Shown piece by piece: positions 45,925 to 56,190 of a stretch of 64,000 nt of DNA. The notes under the pieces are model-generated. The model did no database searches. It was not told the origin of the DNA and saw only the letters and a program-made list of their open reading frames with translations. Within the stretch, counting starts at the first letter, position 1. Each line of letters opens with the position of its first letter. A program made the translations under genes and the position numbers. Source of the stretch: Rhyacichthys aspro (taxonomy: Eukaryota > Chordata > Actinopteri > Gobiiformes > Rhyacichthyidae); NCBI GenBank assembly GCA_036850595.1, contig CM072162.1:22553791-22617790 (forward strand), in the 5' to 3' direction.

Positions 45925-46195
45925 ACTTATTTTCCATTTTAAAAGACATGCTTTTTCAAGATTCTAAGCTTCTCAATGGACGGTTCAGACCATAATACAC
46001 CATTATCTGAGAACAGTGACTGTATTAAATAAACAGAAGAGAATCACTTCATTTAGTTTGCACCAAAGCAAAAAAACGATCCATTTAGTTTAGGTCTGCT
46101 GCAAAAAAAAACCCGCCCCACCAAAGCTTTTTAAACTGTGACCAAACACAAAAACAAAGCTCTTCTCAAGAAACACACTAGAGGGCACTGTTGGT
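45925..46195 (+). repeat. 271-bp direct repeat, copy 2
   Basis: Second copy, 1,027 bp downstream of the first in the same orientation, with the same CTCF-like word at 46,175-46,188. The copy has an extra ccgccccaccaaagc-type insertion in its adenine-rich part. Confidence 0.85.
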
Positions 46196-46929
46196 CCAAA
46201 TGTTAATAAGGCTTTTTTATCTCCTCACTGCTCCATGTTTGCCCTCTTCTCATTTTATTTTTGTTTGTCGTTCTGTTTCGACGTCTGTGATCCTCTCGAG
46301 GTTCTTTTTTTCATCCAAACATCCCAGTTTTTATCAGAAAACAAAGCAAGATACTGAAGGGTTCTCGGAGCATGTTTGGTGCCCTCTGTTTTAGTAAAGA
46401 AAACACAGTCAGTTTCCATCATAATGTCTGTTTTATAAATTATGAGCTCCTGTAAATCTCCTGTGTTTGTGTTGAGTTTCAGACGTCGAGCAGGAGTTAA
46501 AACTGGACATGTTTTCCCCAAACTGGACTTTTTACACTTGTTTACACAAATTAGTCAAACTTACATCAGTTTTATTTGATGTACATTTGAACCATTTCTA
46601 GATTTTAAACATGAACAACTTTTAAACAGCTCGACAAACAATTCTCATTAGAGTTATTCTTTCTATACAGGAACAGATTATGAAAAATGTAATATGAATA
46701 CATAACACTTCATGATGAAAGAGGTTAATGAATATGTTTGCGGTTTAAATAAAGTTTACCTGTTATTTATTGTGTGTTCACCTTTAAAAGCCTCAACATA
46801 ATAATCTCTATCCTTTTAATAATGAACATATTCCTCATTTACAACACTTTAACTAAAGCATGGGATCCTCAACAGTCAACAGACAAACTAAAGTTATCTC
46901 CTGATATTTATTTGCTTTACCTTTTTATT
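46196..46929. other. No feature seen
   Basis: AT-rich spacer; nothing supportable. Confidence 0.4.
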
Positions 46930-47160
46930 CCTTCATCCAAACTGTAATAAGCCCTCAGTGTTGAGGCTGGAGTCAGGTGGCGCTGCAGATTGGTTGAGTC
47001 CGTTCTCGATAAAACACTCTCTCCGAGCCTCTGTAATAGATTTGAGTTTGTTGTTATAACCACAAAGCCTCCCACCTCCGAGGATCAGTCCAGATGAAAC
47101 CCGGCCCGTGATATTGCTTATGCTAAGACCACTCCGATGTTATTATTGTGTCGATTTGTG
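46930..47160. promoter_or_regulatory. Enhancer-like block with CTCF-like core
   Basis: Contains CAGGTGGCGC near 46,975, which fits the ten-base inner CTCF consensus YAGRKGGCRS, then gttgttataaccacaaagcc (a 12-bp palindrome-like GTTATAAC) and gcttatgctaagaccactcc. Unique and balanced. Confidence 0.4.
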
Positions 47161-48639
47161 GGATTTTTTTTTTTTTCTTTCTGTCCGAGTTTTGGTTGTG
47201 GATCTGTTTGTGGATTTGAGGGAGGGGATTCACACAGAAATGTTTGAAGAGGGTTTGTTTGCACTTGTGGATTCTATAACAGGCTAATTAATGCTGTTTT
47301 TGTTGCACTTTTAAGTGGGCCAAGGCTAACAGGCTAACTAGCAACAAATCCCAGTTGGATTAGCGCTTGTTCTCTGCTCTGTCCTGCAAAAAAACAAAAA
47401 AAAAACAAAGCTAAACTAAAACAGAACATGAATTTCTTGAGGCTTAGGTTTTCCACTTTTTCACACACGTTTTTTTCAAATGTAATTATGTAACACAGAC
47501 GTTTGAAGCACAAGGCTAATAATAAACTATGAGAATATCTGCATTTGAAAAAATATAACAAGTCAGTCATATGCTCACTTTAAGGGTTTTACAAAAGGCT
47601 CAGAAAATGGCAGAATAGTTTGATGATGATGATGATAAACAGACCCTTTAAGCTTTTGGCAATGTTTCTGCAAAACATTTTCAATCGACAAAAAGGCAAT
47701 AGCCTCCATAAATTCTGCACAATGAGGTGTACTCTTTATGTACGGTGTTTAAAGTCACTTAAGCAAATAATTCACAAACCCAGTGCATTAAGACGTGAAC
47801 ATTATCTACAGCTGAAAACAATGTGGCTTATAAACATTTTATTTCGTACTCTTGCTCCACAACAAAAAGATTCTGGGTTCAGTCCAGACAGAAACATGTC
47901 GTCTCTGTGACACTCTGAGCTGTTTCTGGACCAGTCCTCCTCTGAGCCTTTGTCTCTCTATTAATGTAATGATTTATTGACAATATTTAATTGTCAGATC
48001 TGAAATGTGTCTTTCATAAAACAGTAACTCCATTTGCAACACAAAAACAACATGCAACGTTCAACAAAGACATACAAACAACATTATCTATCATTATTCA
48101 CTGTTTTAACACCTTTTTCTAAAGCATGAAACACTCTCTCTGTCCTGATTAGAAAAGACAGTGTTTTTAGGCAGAAATGCAGTTTGTTTCTTGTATTGTG
48201 TCAGCAGCAGGTTGTTTTAATGATGTGTTCTCTCATACAGACCTTCCAGGTTTACAGCAGTGTTCAGGCTCCATTCCACAGAGCAGTAATTCAATAAAAC
48301 ACTGTGTCTGTGTTATATACTTTTACATATCCAACAGCATTTAGTTGTAATAGAGTCTACATTATAGCTTTGTCAGTGTCTGTCTTTAAGTATTAGCCCT
48401 GCGAGTTATTACCCATGAGTCAAAGCAGCTCGTATGGACTCCGATAATAAATACATATACAGAACATTTAGCTTTCTATCATCTTGGACTGTTTATCATC
48501 TCATTTGAGTTTGTTAATTTCGTCTGAGCAAGAATTCTCTCTCATCAGTGTAGAGCTCCCCCTTTTGGTAACTGTCCCTAACAAACTCGAGGGTGACTTG
48601 AGTGTTTGGAACCCTTTACACCTCTTTAAACAATGAAAA
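47161..48639. other. No feature seen
   Basis: AT-rich spacer. A short (ATG)n run lies at about 47,623-47,635. Nothing else is supportable. Confidence 0.4.
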
Positions 48640-49640
48640 TCCCTGTTAACGCTCATCGTATCGACCTGTACAGTTCCGCTTCAGTGAATCGGTGCCTAAA
48701 ACCACTCAGATATGTGTCCTGCTCTGTTCTGATGGCGATACCGGTGAACGAAATCAGCTTTATGTCTCTATAAATCCCGGCCCGTGGAGTGCAGCGTCCA
48801 CTCCTTAAATGTTGTTTACCGCCGGTGTGTTCCCGCCTGTGCATACATTTGCATGATCCGCACACACACTTCAGTGAGAGCCAGTGGGCCATGCCGCCGC
48901 ACTCCACCTACAGTAATGCATTGCCGAATATCAAAGAAATTACCCTTCACCTCGGCGCATAGATCTTAGCGGGTTTTTTAACCAGAGGAAGGGGCTTTGA
49001 ACCAGGCAGATTCCCCTCGGGGGCTCGTATCCCGGCCCCTCCCCGAAACGCCGCGCCGGATAAGGGCCGTAATTCCCACTTTTAGGTTTACATTAATCTG
49101 ATCCTGACACGAGGGAGACGGCTGCTTTGCATATCGGCTTCCCAAGATGGAGGGCTATTTACATGATCGCCTGCAGATGGAATATGATCAGTGGCCCGCC
49201 TCCTCTTCGCGCCGCAGCTGAGGCAGGGAAATGCAGATTTTTCAGCGGGCATTTGGTGCATTATCACGGGTGAAAAATTATTCACTCAGGTGTATTCACT
49301 ACGGCGTTTCAATCCTAAGTTGATGGATACACGTTCGCGGAGGATATTACGGCCTCCCCTGCTTGATTCCCTTGACGAAGGCCAAATTTTCTTTTATGAA
49401 TGTGACAGCGGAGACGGATAGATCGAGCCATTTATCACCGCGCGCTGATAATGTGAAGAAAACGGCCTCCTCCCTGCTTCCAGATCCCAACAAATGTGAG
49501 AAACAGAGCTTGATTTGAAACACGAAGGCGGACCCCATGTAAATGTGTGTGTAATGAACGCAGCGTACGGGAGGTGCATTATTCCCTTTCTGCTACATTT
49601 ATTTCAGAATATCAAATGAATGTGATAAATGTGGAGTGGG
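48640..49640. promoter_or_regulatory. Longest enhancer-like block, about 1 kb
   Basis: Unique, balanced to GC-rich sequence over about 1 kb. It has a perfect octamer on the minus strand (ATTTGCAT, 48,847-48,854), ggataagggccgtaattccc, tttacattaatctgatcctg, gctttgcatatcggcttccc, ggaatatgatcagtggcccg, gataatgtgaagaaaacggc. Small frames on both strands overlap repeatedly and none is continuous. Best single candidate for cross-species alignment. Confidence 0.55.
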
Positions 49641-50418
49641 TGGGGAGTGGGATAGTGAGAAAAAGAGGCGAGGGGAGGAAAAAAAAGGAAAAAAAACTAA
49701 GTGGAGAATATGAGATGAGTGATATTGTTATTACAGAAGCAGCAGAAGTTGAGAAGCTGTGAGACCAAAACAGAGGTTGTGATCAGAATGAGGTTAGTGG
49801 GAAATTATGGAAACCACTGGGACATAACAACATTTAACAAGAAACACATGCATTGTAGCCACATCTTCATAATGTACCTTAAAGTCTTGGCAATGTCTGA
49901 CTCCCCTTTACTGTGTTTTGTACTTTTTGAACTCTACAATAAAAGATAGATGTTTATTTTCAATAGAAACGTAGTCATTTTTGGAAACGAATGTCCTTTC
50001 AGCACTTTTTCCAGTTTTACAATGTGGTTGATGTGGAAAATGTTTGTTTGGTTGGGATTTTCTGTTGTAGTTCCATAAGTAGCCACTGGGGGAATTGACA
50101 ACAGATCTAAAATGGAGGAAAAATGTACAAATGTCACAAAGTGCATTTGTGAAACACCTTCCTCCAAACAATCACCATCTCTCAGAAGTTAAACTGATCA
50201 ACAAATTTGCATCAGTCCTCTATCATCTCTGTGACCTATGTCTATCTCATGTCCCAATACTGTGAAAAAAGGTTAATAGACTGAATTATGAAGCCAAAGA
50301 AACACAACTAATCACAAATCAGTGCTATATTGAAGGTTAGTTGAACTGTTGACACTGGAGTCCTTTCCCTTAAAGCTCCACTCACTGATTTTCTTTTTTT
50401 TTGTCCCTGACTCTCCTC
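49641..50418. other. No gene seen
   Basis: AT-rich spacer with an octamer (ATTTGCAT) at 50,206-50,213. At 50,373 ttaaagctccactcactgat resembles the TTAAAGC terminus of the element at 28.4 kb and adjoins the following B copy. Confidence 0.4.
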
Positions 50419-50856
50419 CAAAATCAGTCTAGGGACCTCTCCTGCTTCTCTTTTATTAAAAAATAAAACCACAAAATACTAATCCATTTGACCAAACTGA
50501 AGTTTAGAGTTTAGCGTTAGCTTAGCTGTGACTTCAGCGTCAGGACGACAATTATCTCCTCCTCGTTAAACATTACGTGATTGAATTGACAGTATTTATC
50601 TGTGTTTTACGTTGCCTCCCTTTTCTCTGTTGATGCTTTTCTTTTTTTCAGCTGTTTCTCTGTTAAAAGACATATTCAGCTGAAAATACACTTTATCTGC
50701 AGCTATTAAACTTCCTGGAACGTCATGTGACAAGTGTCGACCAATGGGAGCGCTCCAAGGTTTTCTGTTCCTGAATAGAGGTTCTCATCTATTACAATCC
50801 CTTTTAATAAACAGTAGATGGCATCATAAAGACTGTTTTTTTCACAAATGATTCCA
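50419..50856 (-). repeat. Interspersed element, subfamily B, copy 5
   Basis: Minus-strand copy from caaaatcagtctagggacct to the outer cagtctttatgatgcc end on the other strand. It carries a 22-bp deletion beside the palindrome core, removing acaatcacatgctccaaaaa plus two bases, and a second deletion of accagtttttcctc in the tail. Confidence 0.8.
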
Positions 50857-51219
50857 ATTCTAACACAGAGACCAGACACATTTTTTTAATTGAAGTCCCA
50901 TTTAAAGATCTGTAGCTAATGTAAAAAAGCCCACCCTCAGATCTAGTCCAGTCCAGGTTTTAGAGGAGGACCTACAGACTTATTAGGAGTTCATAATGTT
51001 GCAGCAGATTTATCTATGTTCCTACAGAGACAGCTCCTCTCTCTCTCATTGTTCACCTCCACAGAGTCGCCTCAGACTGTTTCTGGTTCCTGTCTGACAT
51101 CCGGCTCCATTATCACCTCTGCAGACTCGCTTCTATTGTCACGCCGCCACACACTTCATGTAAACAACTCGTCATACGTCACTTTGTCTCCGGAGCAGTT
51201 CGGTCGCACACAAAACATT

Positions 51220-51430
51220 CCCCTTAAGTGCGTTTCATGCTTTTAATTGACACCATTGCATGTTAATTCGAAGCATGTCACGGATGTGTCACAGCAGCGA
51301 GCCGCCACCGTCCGACCTCGTGTTATGTCGAATTACATTCTCGCTGCTCACGGCCGTGACGATAGATAAGCTTCTCCAAGGCAACGCTGCAGTAAAACGC
51401 TGGGTTTATTCCTCAGCTCTCGTCTTTGTG
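51220..51430. promoter_or_regulatory. Enhancer-like block with 12-bp palindrome
   Basis: Unique block with cttttaattgacaccattgc, gaagcatgtcacggatg, the perfect palindrome TCACGGCCGTGA at 51,348-51,359, gatagataagc (GATA), and CCAAGGCAAC at 51,376-51,385, which is close to an RFX half-site. Confidence 0.5.
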
Positions 51431-52320
51431 TGAACAGGGCATAATAGTTCTGGAAGAATCTGAGTGACACTGCAGACAAAAATCAATAATAAAGCAGCAA
51501 AAGGAACCAAATGAACAAATAAATCTGGAGTTATCCGATGTCAAATTGAACTGCTATTCCTAAATAATTCTTTTAGACAATATGAAATCTCTTTTTTTTC
51601 CCAAATGGTTGAAAAGTCAACATTATTCAGTGTTTTCCAGGATCTAAAGCTCTGTCGTAATTAAACAGCAGCAAAGTAAGAGCTGTCTAAACCAAGGGTC
51701 CACTTCAGCTGCGAGTGGTCCGTGATTTTTCCATTGGCAGTCCTGGTTAGTCCTGGTTTAGGCCTGATTTAGAACTGTATTAGTCAAAGATCTAGAGCTG
51801 GTTGTTTTAAAGCTATAAAATATCTATTCAGTTCCCTGTTTTCTCCTTTAGTCCAATATCCAAACAGCAATTGCCTACAAACAAACAAACAAACCCCTGT
51901 CCTCAGAGCCTCCATCAGGGTCAGAGGAAAAAGAGAAACCTCAGAGAGAACCACAGGAGGATCCAGTCCCAGGACGGACAGAGGGACAGAGACGTGTCCA
52001 GGACAGTCTCTGACAAATAGACCATCAAATGAAGAAATGAATGAAATATAGTCTATGGTAATATCAGCAGGAACAGTTCATCTGAGAGGGACTGGGGTCA
52101 GGATCACAAATGGGGCACAGCTAAGGTCCTATCATAACTGGGACTATTAAAACATACAAAATATATATATATTTACAGTGAAATAATGCTGTACGTGGAC
52201 GACTGATGACTTAACAAGTATGAGACCAGAAATAAAATGATATTACACTGAGGACTAATCCAGAGATTTAACTCATTTTTGAATAATCTTTGGGCTACTA
52301 CAAGAACATTTTCAGTTTTC
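51431..52320. other. No gene seen; possible repeat pieces
   Basis: At 51,740-51,800 the cctggttagtcctggtttag repeat (reverse of that at 25 kb) is present. The segment 51,900-52,110 (cagggtcagaggaaaaagag, gacagagacgtgtccagg) is less AT-rich and looks like part of an unidentified interspersed repeat. Confidence 0.35.
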
Positions 52321-52503
52321 CAGTCCATTACCTGATTTTTTTTCCTGTTTTATTTATTTTTTCAGTGTAATCTCCTAAAGTTTATTGTAAAAGGAATCAT
52401 CTGTGAAAAAATGAGACCTTAAGACGTGATCTAGTCTTTATAATTAAGGATTTTAAAAGATAAAGTAGGATTTTGTCCAATCACAGCTCGCTTCAGGTAA
52501 AAT
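52321..52503 (+). repeat. Interspersed element, subfamily A, copy 5, truncated
   Basis: Only the first half is present, from agtccattacctgatttttt to ccaatcacagctcgcttcag and gtaaaatgg. It stops just before the palindrome core. Confidence 0.7.
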
Positions 52504-52539
52504 GGTTGAAGGGGTTTGTTTTTAAAAGTGCATTTACCT

Positions 52540-52760
52540 CATATTATTTCACTATTTCACCACAAAATCTGTCACTAAACTCTATCGACAGTGACACTGC
52601 TGCCTCCCACTCTCACTTTAGCCCCGAGGCGTCGCATCGGAGTTTCATTTACTTGATTAAATCGTATTTGCATATGGAAATTGTTTGAAAATGATATTAA
52701 TTTGCTATAGTCAAAGGAGAATTAGTGTGTGATATTAAAGCAGGTTCAGAGAGACGTGGC
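52540..52760. promoter_or_regulatory. Enhancer-like block with octamer
   Basis: gaggcgtcgcatcggagttt, cttgattaaatcg, a perfect octamer on the minus strand (ATTTGCAT, 52,666-52,673), then gaaaatgatattaatttgct and gtgatattaaagcagg. Confidence 0.5.
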
Positions 52761-53454
52761 AGACTGACAGGTGAGAGATGAACTTTGCTCAGTCAAACAC
52801 ACACAGACCAGCCCACACTCTTAATATCAGCTTAATTTGATCTAAAGTGGCCTAATGTCACAGAGTGTCTCTAATATAACGTCAGGGTTATTTTAAAACT
52901 GTGGTGATCGTGGTCTTAACCAATCACCAGCCTCAAAAACCTAATATACTCTATTTCCACCTACAATAAACTACAATTAAATGTGTGGAAGCTGTGAAAA
53001 TTGAGTATTTAGTGGTAGAATTGTGCGAAATTGAAAAGGAAAAGGACCCACAGTAGATTAGAAACATCTCTACATTTATGTCCAGCGTCAGAGATGAAGC
53101 ACATGTTAAAAACACATCCTTCTTTTGTTTTGTGTGACTTTGTGTTTGAAATAATCTGATTGACAACTCAGACCCAAAATGTTGAGCAGTGTAAATAAAT
53201 ATCTCACTAAATTCCACAGTTTTGTAAATATTCTCGTAACGTTGAGCAAAATCTAAATATCTGTGTTCAGACGGACCCACTCTGCTGTTGAGGACGCTGT
53301 AGTGTGTCTGGCAGGCCACTAGGGGCGCTGTGAACCCCCCTGCTTCAGTATTTACACACATAAAGAGTTATAGCTCCAGTCTTAGGATGATATTATAAGA
53401 TATTATTTATTTTTAGACCTGCTGACACTAGCTTCTCCTCCTCCTCCTTTTATG
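52761..53454. other. No gene seen
   Basis: AT-rich spacer. CCACTAGGGGCGC near 53,318 is a CTCF-like word one base short of the consensus. The 136-codon minus-strand frame here is unrecognised. Confidence 0.4.
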
Positions 53455-53520
53455 GACACTGTTTTTAGTTGGATTTGAACAGATTTTGGTTGAATTTGAA
53501 CAGGTTGTAGTTGGATAATA
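53455..53520 (+). repeat. Short copy of the 21-bp repeat
   Basis: Three 21-bp units of the agttggatttgaacagattt type, the same family as inside the hAT-like element at 11.6 kb. It ends where the homopolymer cluster starts. Confidence 0.6.
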
Positions 53521-53531
53521 TTTCCTTAAAT

Positions 53532-53622
53532 AAAAAAAAAAAAAAAACCCCCAAAAAAAAAAAATTTTTTTTTTTTTTTGTGGGGCCCCAAAAAAATTAT
53601 AAAGGGGGGTTTTTTTCCCCCG
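53532..53622. other. Homopolymer cluster, probable consensus artefact
   Basis: Consecutive long runs follow each other: A16, C5, A12, T15, then tggggcccc, A7, G6, T7, C5. Natural DNA rarely shows this; it is typical of a badly polished or gap-filled consensus. The local sequence should not be trusted. Confidence 0.55.
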
Positions 53623-53728
53623 TGCTTTGTTTTTTACACGTGTGACCCTGTTTTATTTTAAATTAAAAAAAAAAGTTGGAGCAGAAATCAGTAATCATGC
53701 ATTTTGTATTTATCAGAGGTACCACCAG

Positions 53729-53759
53729 AGGTACCCGGACCACAGTTTGAGAATCACTG
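53729..53759. mobile_element. hAT-type terminal sequence
   Basis: The inverse of ggtacccggaccacagtttg and agaatcactg reads CAGTGATTCTCAAACTGTGG then TCCGGGTACC, a classical hAT terminal inverted repeat. The opposite end was not found, possibly lost in the artefact-like sequence upstream. Confidence 0.55.
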
Positions 53760-53849
53760 TAGTGTTAAAAAACTGCAAAACCAGGTGTGAATAAAACAAG
53801 TGGCGCTGGATACTTGATTCCACAGAGAGTCTAAATGAAACATGTGAAT

Positions 53850-54832
53850 TCCTCGTCCCGTCGTCCATGAGCGTTCTCCGCGGTCGCTCGGGTCAATCTT
53901 CCTCGTCCCGTCGTCCGTGAGTGTTCTCTGCGGTCGTGGGTCAGTTTTCGTCCGTGAGTGTTCTCTGCGGTCGCTCGGGTCGGTCTCCCCGCGCCGCGGG
54001 TCCTGGGGGGTTCTCGCGGTTGCTCGTCAGTCTTCCTCGTCCCGTCGTCCGTGAGTGTTCTCTGCGGTCGCTCGGGTCAGTCTTCCTCGTCCCGTCGTCC
54101 GTGAGCGTTCTCCGCGGTCGCTCGGGTCAGTCTTCCTCGTCCCGTCGTCCGTGAGCGTTCTCTGCGGTCGCTCGGGTCAGTCTTCCTCGTCCCGTCGTCC
54201 GTGAGCGTCTGGGTTGGTCTTCTGTCCGTCGTCCGTGAGCGTTCTCCGCGGTCGCTCGGGTCGGTCTTCCTCGTCCGTCGTCCGTGGCGTTCTCTACGGT
54301 CGCTCGGGTCAGTCTTCCTCGTCCCGTCGTCCGTGAGTGTTCTCTGCGGTCGCTCGGGTCAGTCTTCCTCGTCCCGTCGTCCGTGAGTGTTCTCTGCGGT
54401 CGCTCGGGTCAGTCTTCCTCGTCCCGTCGTCCGTGAGTGTTCTCCGCGGTCGCTCGGGTCAGTCTTCCTCGTCCCGTCGTCCGTGAGCGTTCTCCGCGGT
54501 CGCTCGGGTCAGTCTTCCTCGTCCCGTCGTCCGTGAGCGTTCTCCGCGGTCGCTCGGGTCAGTCTTCCTCGTCCCGTCGTCCGTGAGCGTTCTCTACGGT
54601 CGCTCGGGTCAGTCTTCCTCGTCCCGTCGTCCGTGAGTGTTCTCTACGGTCGCTCGGGTCAGTCTTCCTCGTCCCGTCGTCCGTGAGTGTTCTCCGCGGT
54701 CGCTCGGGTCAGTCTTCCTCGTCCCGTCGTCCGTAAGCGTTCTCTACGGTCGCTCGGGTCGGTCTTCCTCGTCCCGTCGTCCGTGAGCGTTCTCTGCGGT
54801 CGTTCGGGTCAGTCTTCCTCGTCCCGTCGTCT
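53850..54832 (+). repeat. 50-bp CpG-dense minisatellite
   Basis: About 19-20 units of exactly 50 bp, each reading tcagtcttcctcgtcccgtc then gtccgtgagcgttctctgcg and gtcgctcggg. A unit contains about eight CpGs. Most of the array is nearly perfect; the first units (53,880-54,010 and 54,205-54,300) show small deletions. Open frames here (Arg/Ser/Leu repeats) are artefacts. Confidence 0.95.
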
Positions 54833-54972
54833 GTGCCGTCTTCAGGTGTTTCTTCCTTTTCGTAGTTCTTGTGTGTTTTTTTGTGTTCTCTGTTTTTCTG
54901 TCCCTGTTGGTTCTCTGCGGTCGTTCGGGTCAGTCTTCCTCGTCCCGTCGTCTGTGCCGTCTTCAGGTGTTT
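54789..54972 (+). repeat. Duplicated array edge (63-bp direct repeat)
   Basis: The 63 bp at 54,789-54,851 (array end plus ctgtgccgtcttcaggtgtt) recur identically at 54,910-54,972, separated by 58 bp of T-rich sequence. A 121-bp segment has therefore begun to duplicate at the array border. Confidence 0.85.
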
Positions 54973-55049
54973 GAGATGATGTCTCTCACCGAGTCTCCGC
55001 CGCGGGACGTGTCTCCTCCTGAGCCCACTCCACTTATCTCCGACCCACA

Positions 55050-55680
55050 CTGGAAAAAAACAGCCTAATTAATTAAGAGCAGTATTCGAAGTAATGGGAT
55101 ATTATAATATAAATTGCTACATTCTGGAACCAATTTAATCCAATTACGGCGGCCCCTCATGAATATAATACCTCCAAAATCACTCCGACCGAGTCCAAAG
55201 GGACGCACCACGACTCGCAGAAAGAAAAAAAGATCGTTCCCTTTTAACGCCGAGCCCCAGCCATGAATTAAACGACCGAGGGTAACTGTTAATTTGAGTA
55301 ATAAAGCTAATAATGATTTCTTTTCCAGCCTAATTGACATTTGGACCATTTAAAACCTGTTTTGTTTGAGCTCCCCAGTGTTTGATAGAGACAGATGAGA
55401 GCGCAGCCGATTTTCTCTTAATGGCCTCTTAGCCAATTTAAAAAATGTCTTAAAGAGAGACAAAGAGATGACAATTCACAGAGACTTAAGTGGTTCTGAG
55501 CAGAAGTTGATGGAATAAATTGGTTTAAAGAATCACAGTAACTTGGCTCTGAAAGGAGAAACATTTCAGAGGAATAAATCCACGCTACGGCAAAAGAGTA
55601 AAGAGCGGCCATTCTGCTGAAAGAAGACAATTTATAGAGTGGCCTGAAATAAAGATGTAAGCGATAAATAATGTACCTGA
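55050..55680. promoter_or_regulatory. Strong enhancer-like block
   Basis: Begins immediately after the minisatellite region with TAATTAATTA at 55,066-55,075. It continues with ggaaccaatttaatccaatt, ccccagccatgaattaaac, gtaataaagctaataatgat, ccagcctaattgacatttgg, cttaatggcctcttagccaa. No coherent reading frame. Confidence 0.55.
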
Positions 55681-55828
55681 CAAGGAAATGACCAAAAAGA
55701 GCTCTTAATAAGAAAAGACCTTATAGTAAGACTCAATTTAACCAAGATTATCAATGAACATCAAAACTAAACTCTGTGGAGGTCTGTAAATATGGCCAAA
55801 CTATATTAGTTATGAATTTATGTGCAAG

Positions 55829-56190
55829 TTAAAAGTCTATTTCCTGATTTTTTTACTGTTGCATTTAGTTTTTCAGTGTAATCTCCTAAAGTTTATTGTA
55901 ACAGGAATCATCTGAAAAAATGAGACCTTAAGACGTGATCTAGTCTTTATAATGAAGGATTTTAATAGATGAGAATGATCAGTCCACTGCAGGATTTTGT
56001 CCAATCACAGCTCACTTCAGGTAAAAAGGAGCGCTCCCATTGGTCGACACTGATGTCAACAACGAAGGAACAAGGAAATAAACCAAGGAAATGGGTTATT
56101 CTGTTGGAAATATGTCTTATTTTACAGAGAAACAGCTCAAAAAAGATAAAAATGGAGAAACAGCAGCAAATAAAACATGGATGAATGTTG
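55829..56190 (+). repeat. Interspersed element, subfamily A, copy 6
   Basis: Complete copy, nearly identical to that at 16.3 kb, from ttaaaagtctatttcctgat to aacatggatgaatgttg, with the CCAATCACAG box and intact palindrome core. Confidence 0.8.

Noticed and set aside
53318..53331. CCACTAGGGGCGC as a CTCF site
   Set aside because: One base short of the consensus spacing; similar short words at 26.5, 31.87 and 62.28 kb were set aside for the same reason.
53850..54832. Regularly spaced repeats considered as a CRISPR array
   Set aside because: Units are directly tandem with no unique spacers, and the DNA is animal nuclear in character.
53921..55050. Ser/Arg-rich frames of 61-113 codons
   Set aside because: Artefact of the 50-bp CpG-rich array; no start context or splice sites of note.
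10476..56184. Recurring frame beginning MRMISPQQDFVQSQ in several places
   Set aside because: It recurs because subfamily A elements are repeated; the frame is disrupted or shifted in diverged copies and has no protein-like conservation that can be seen here.
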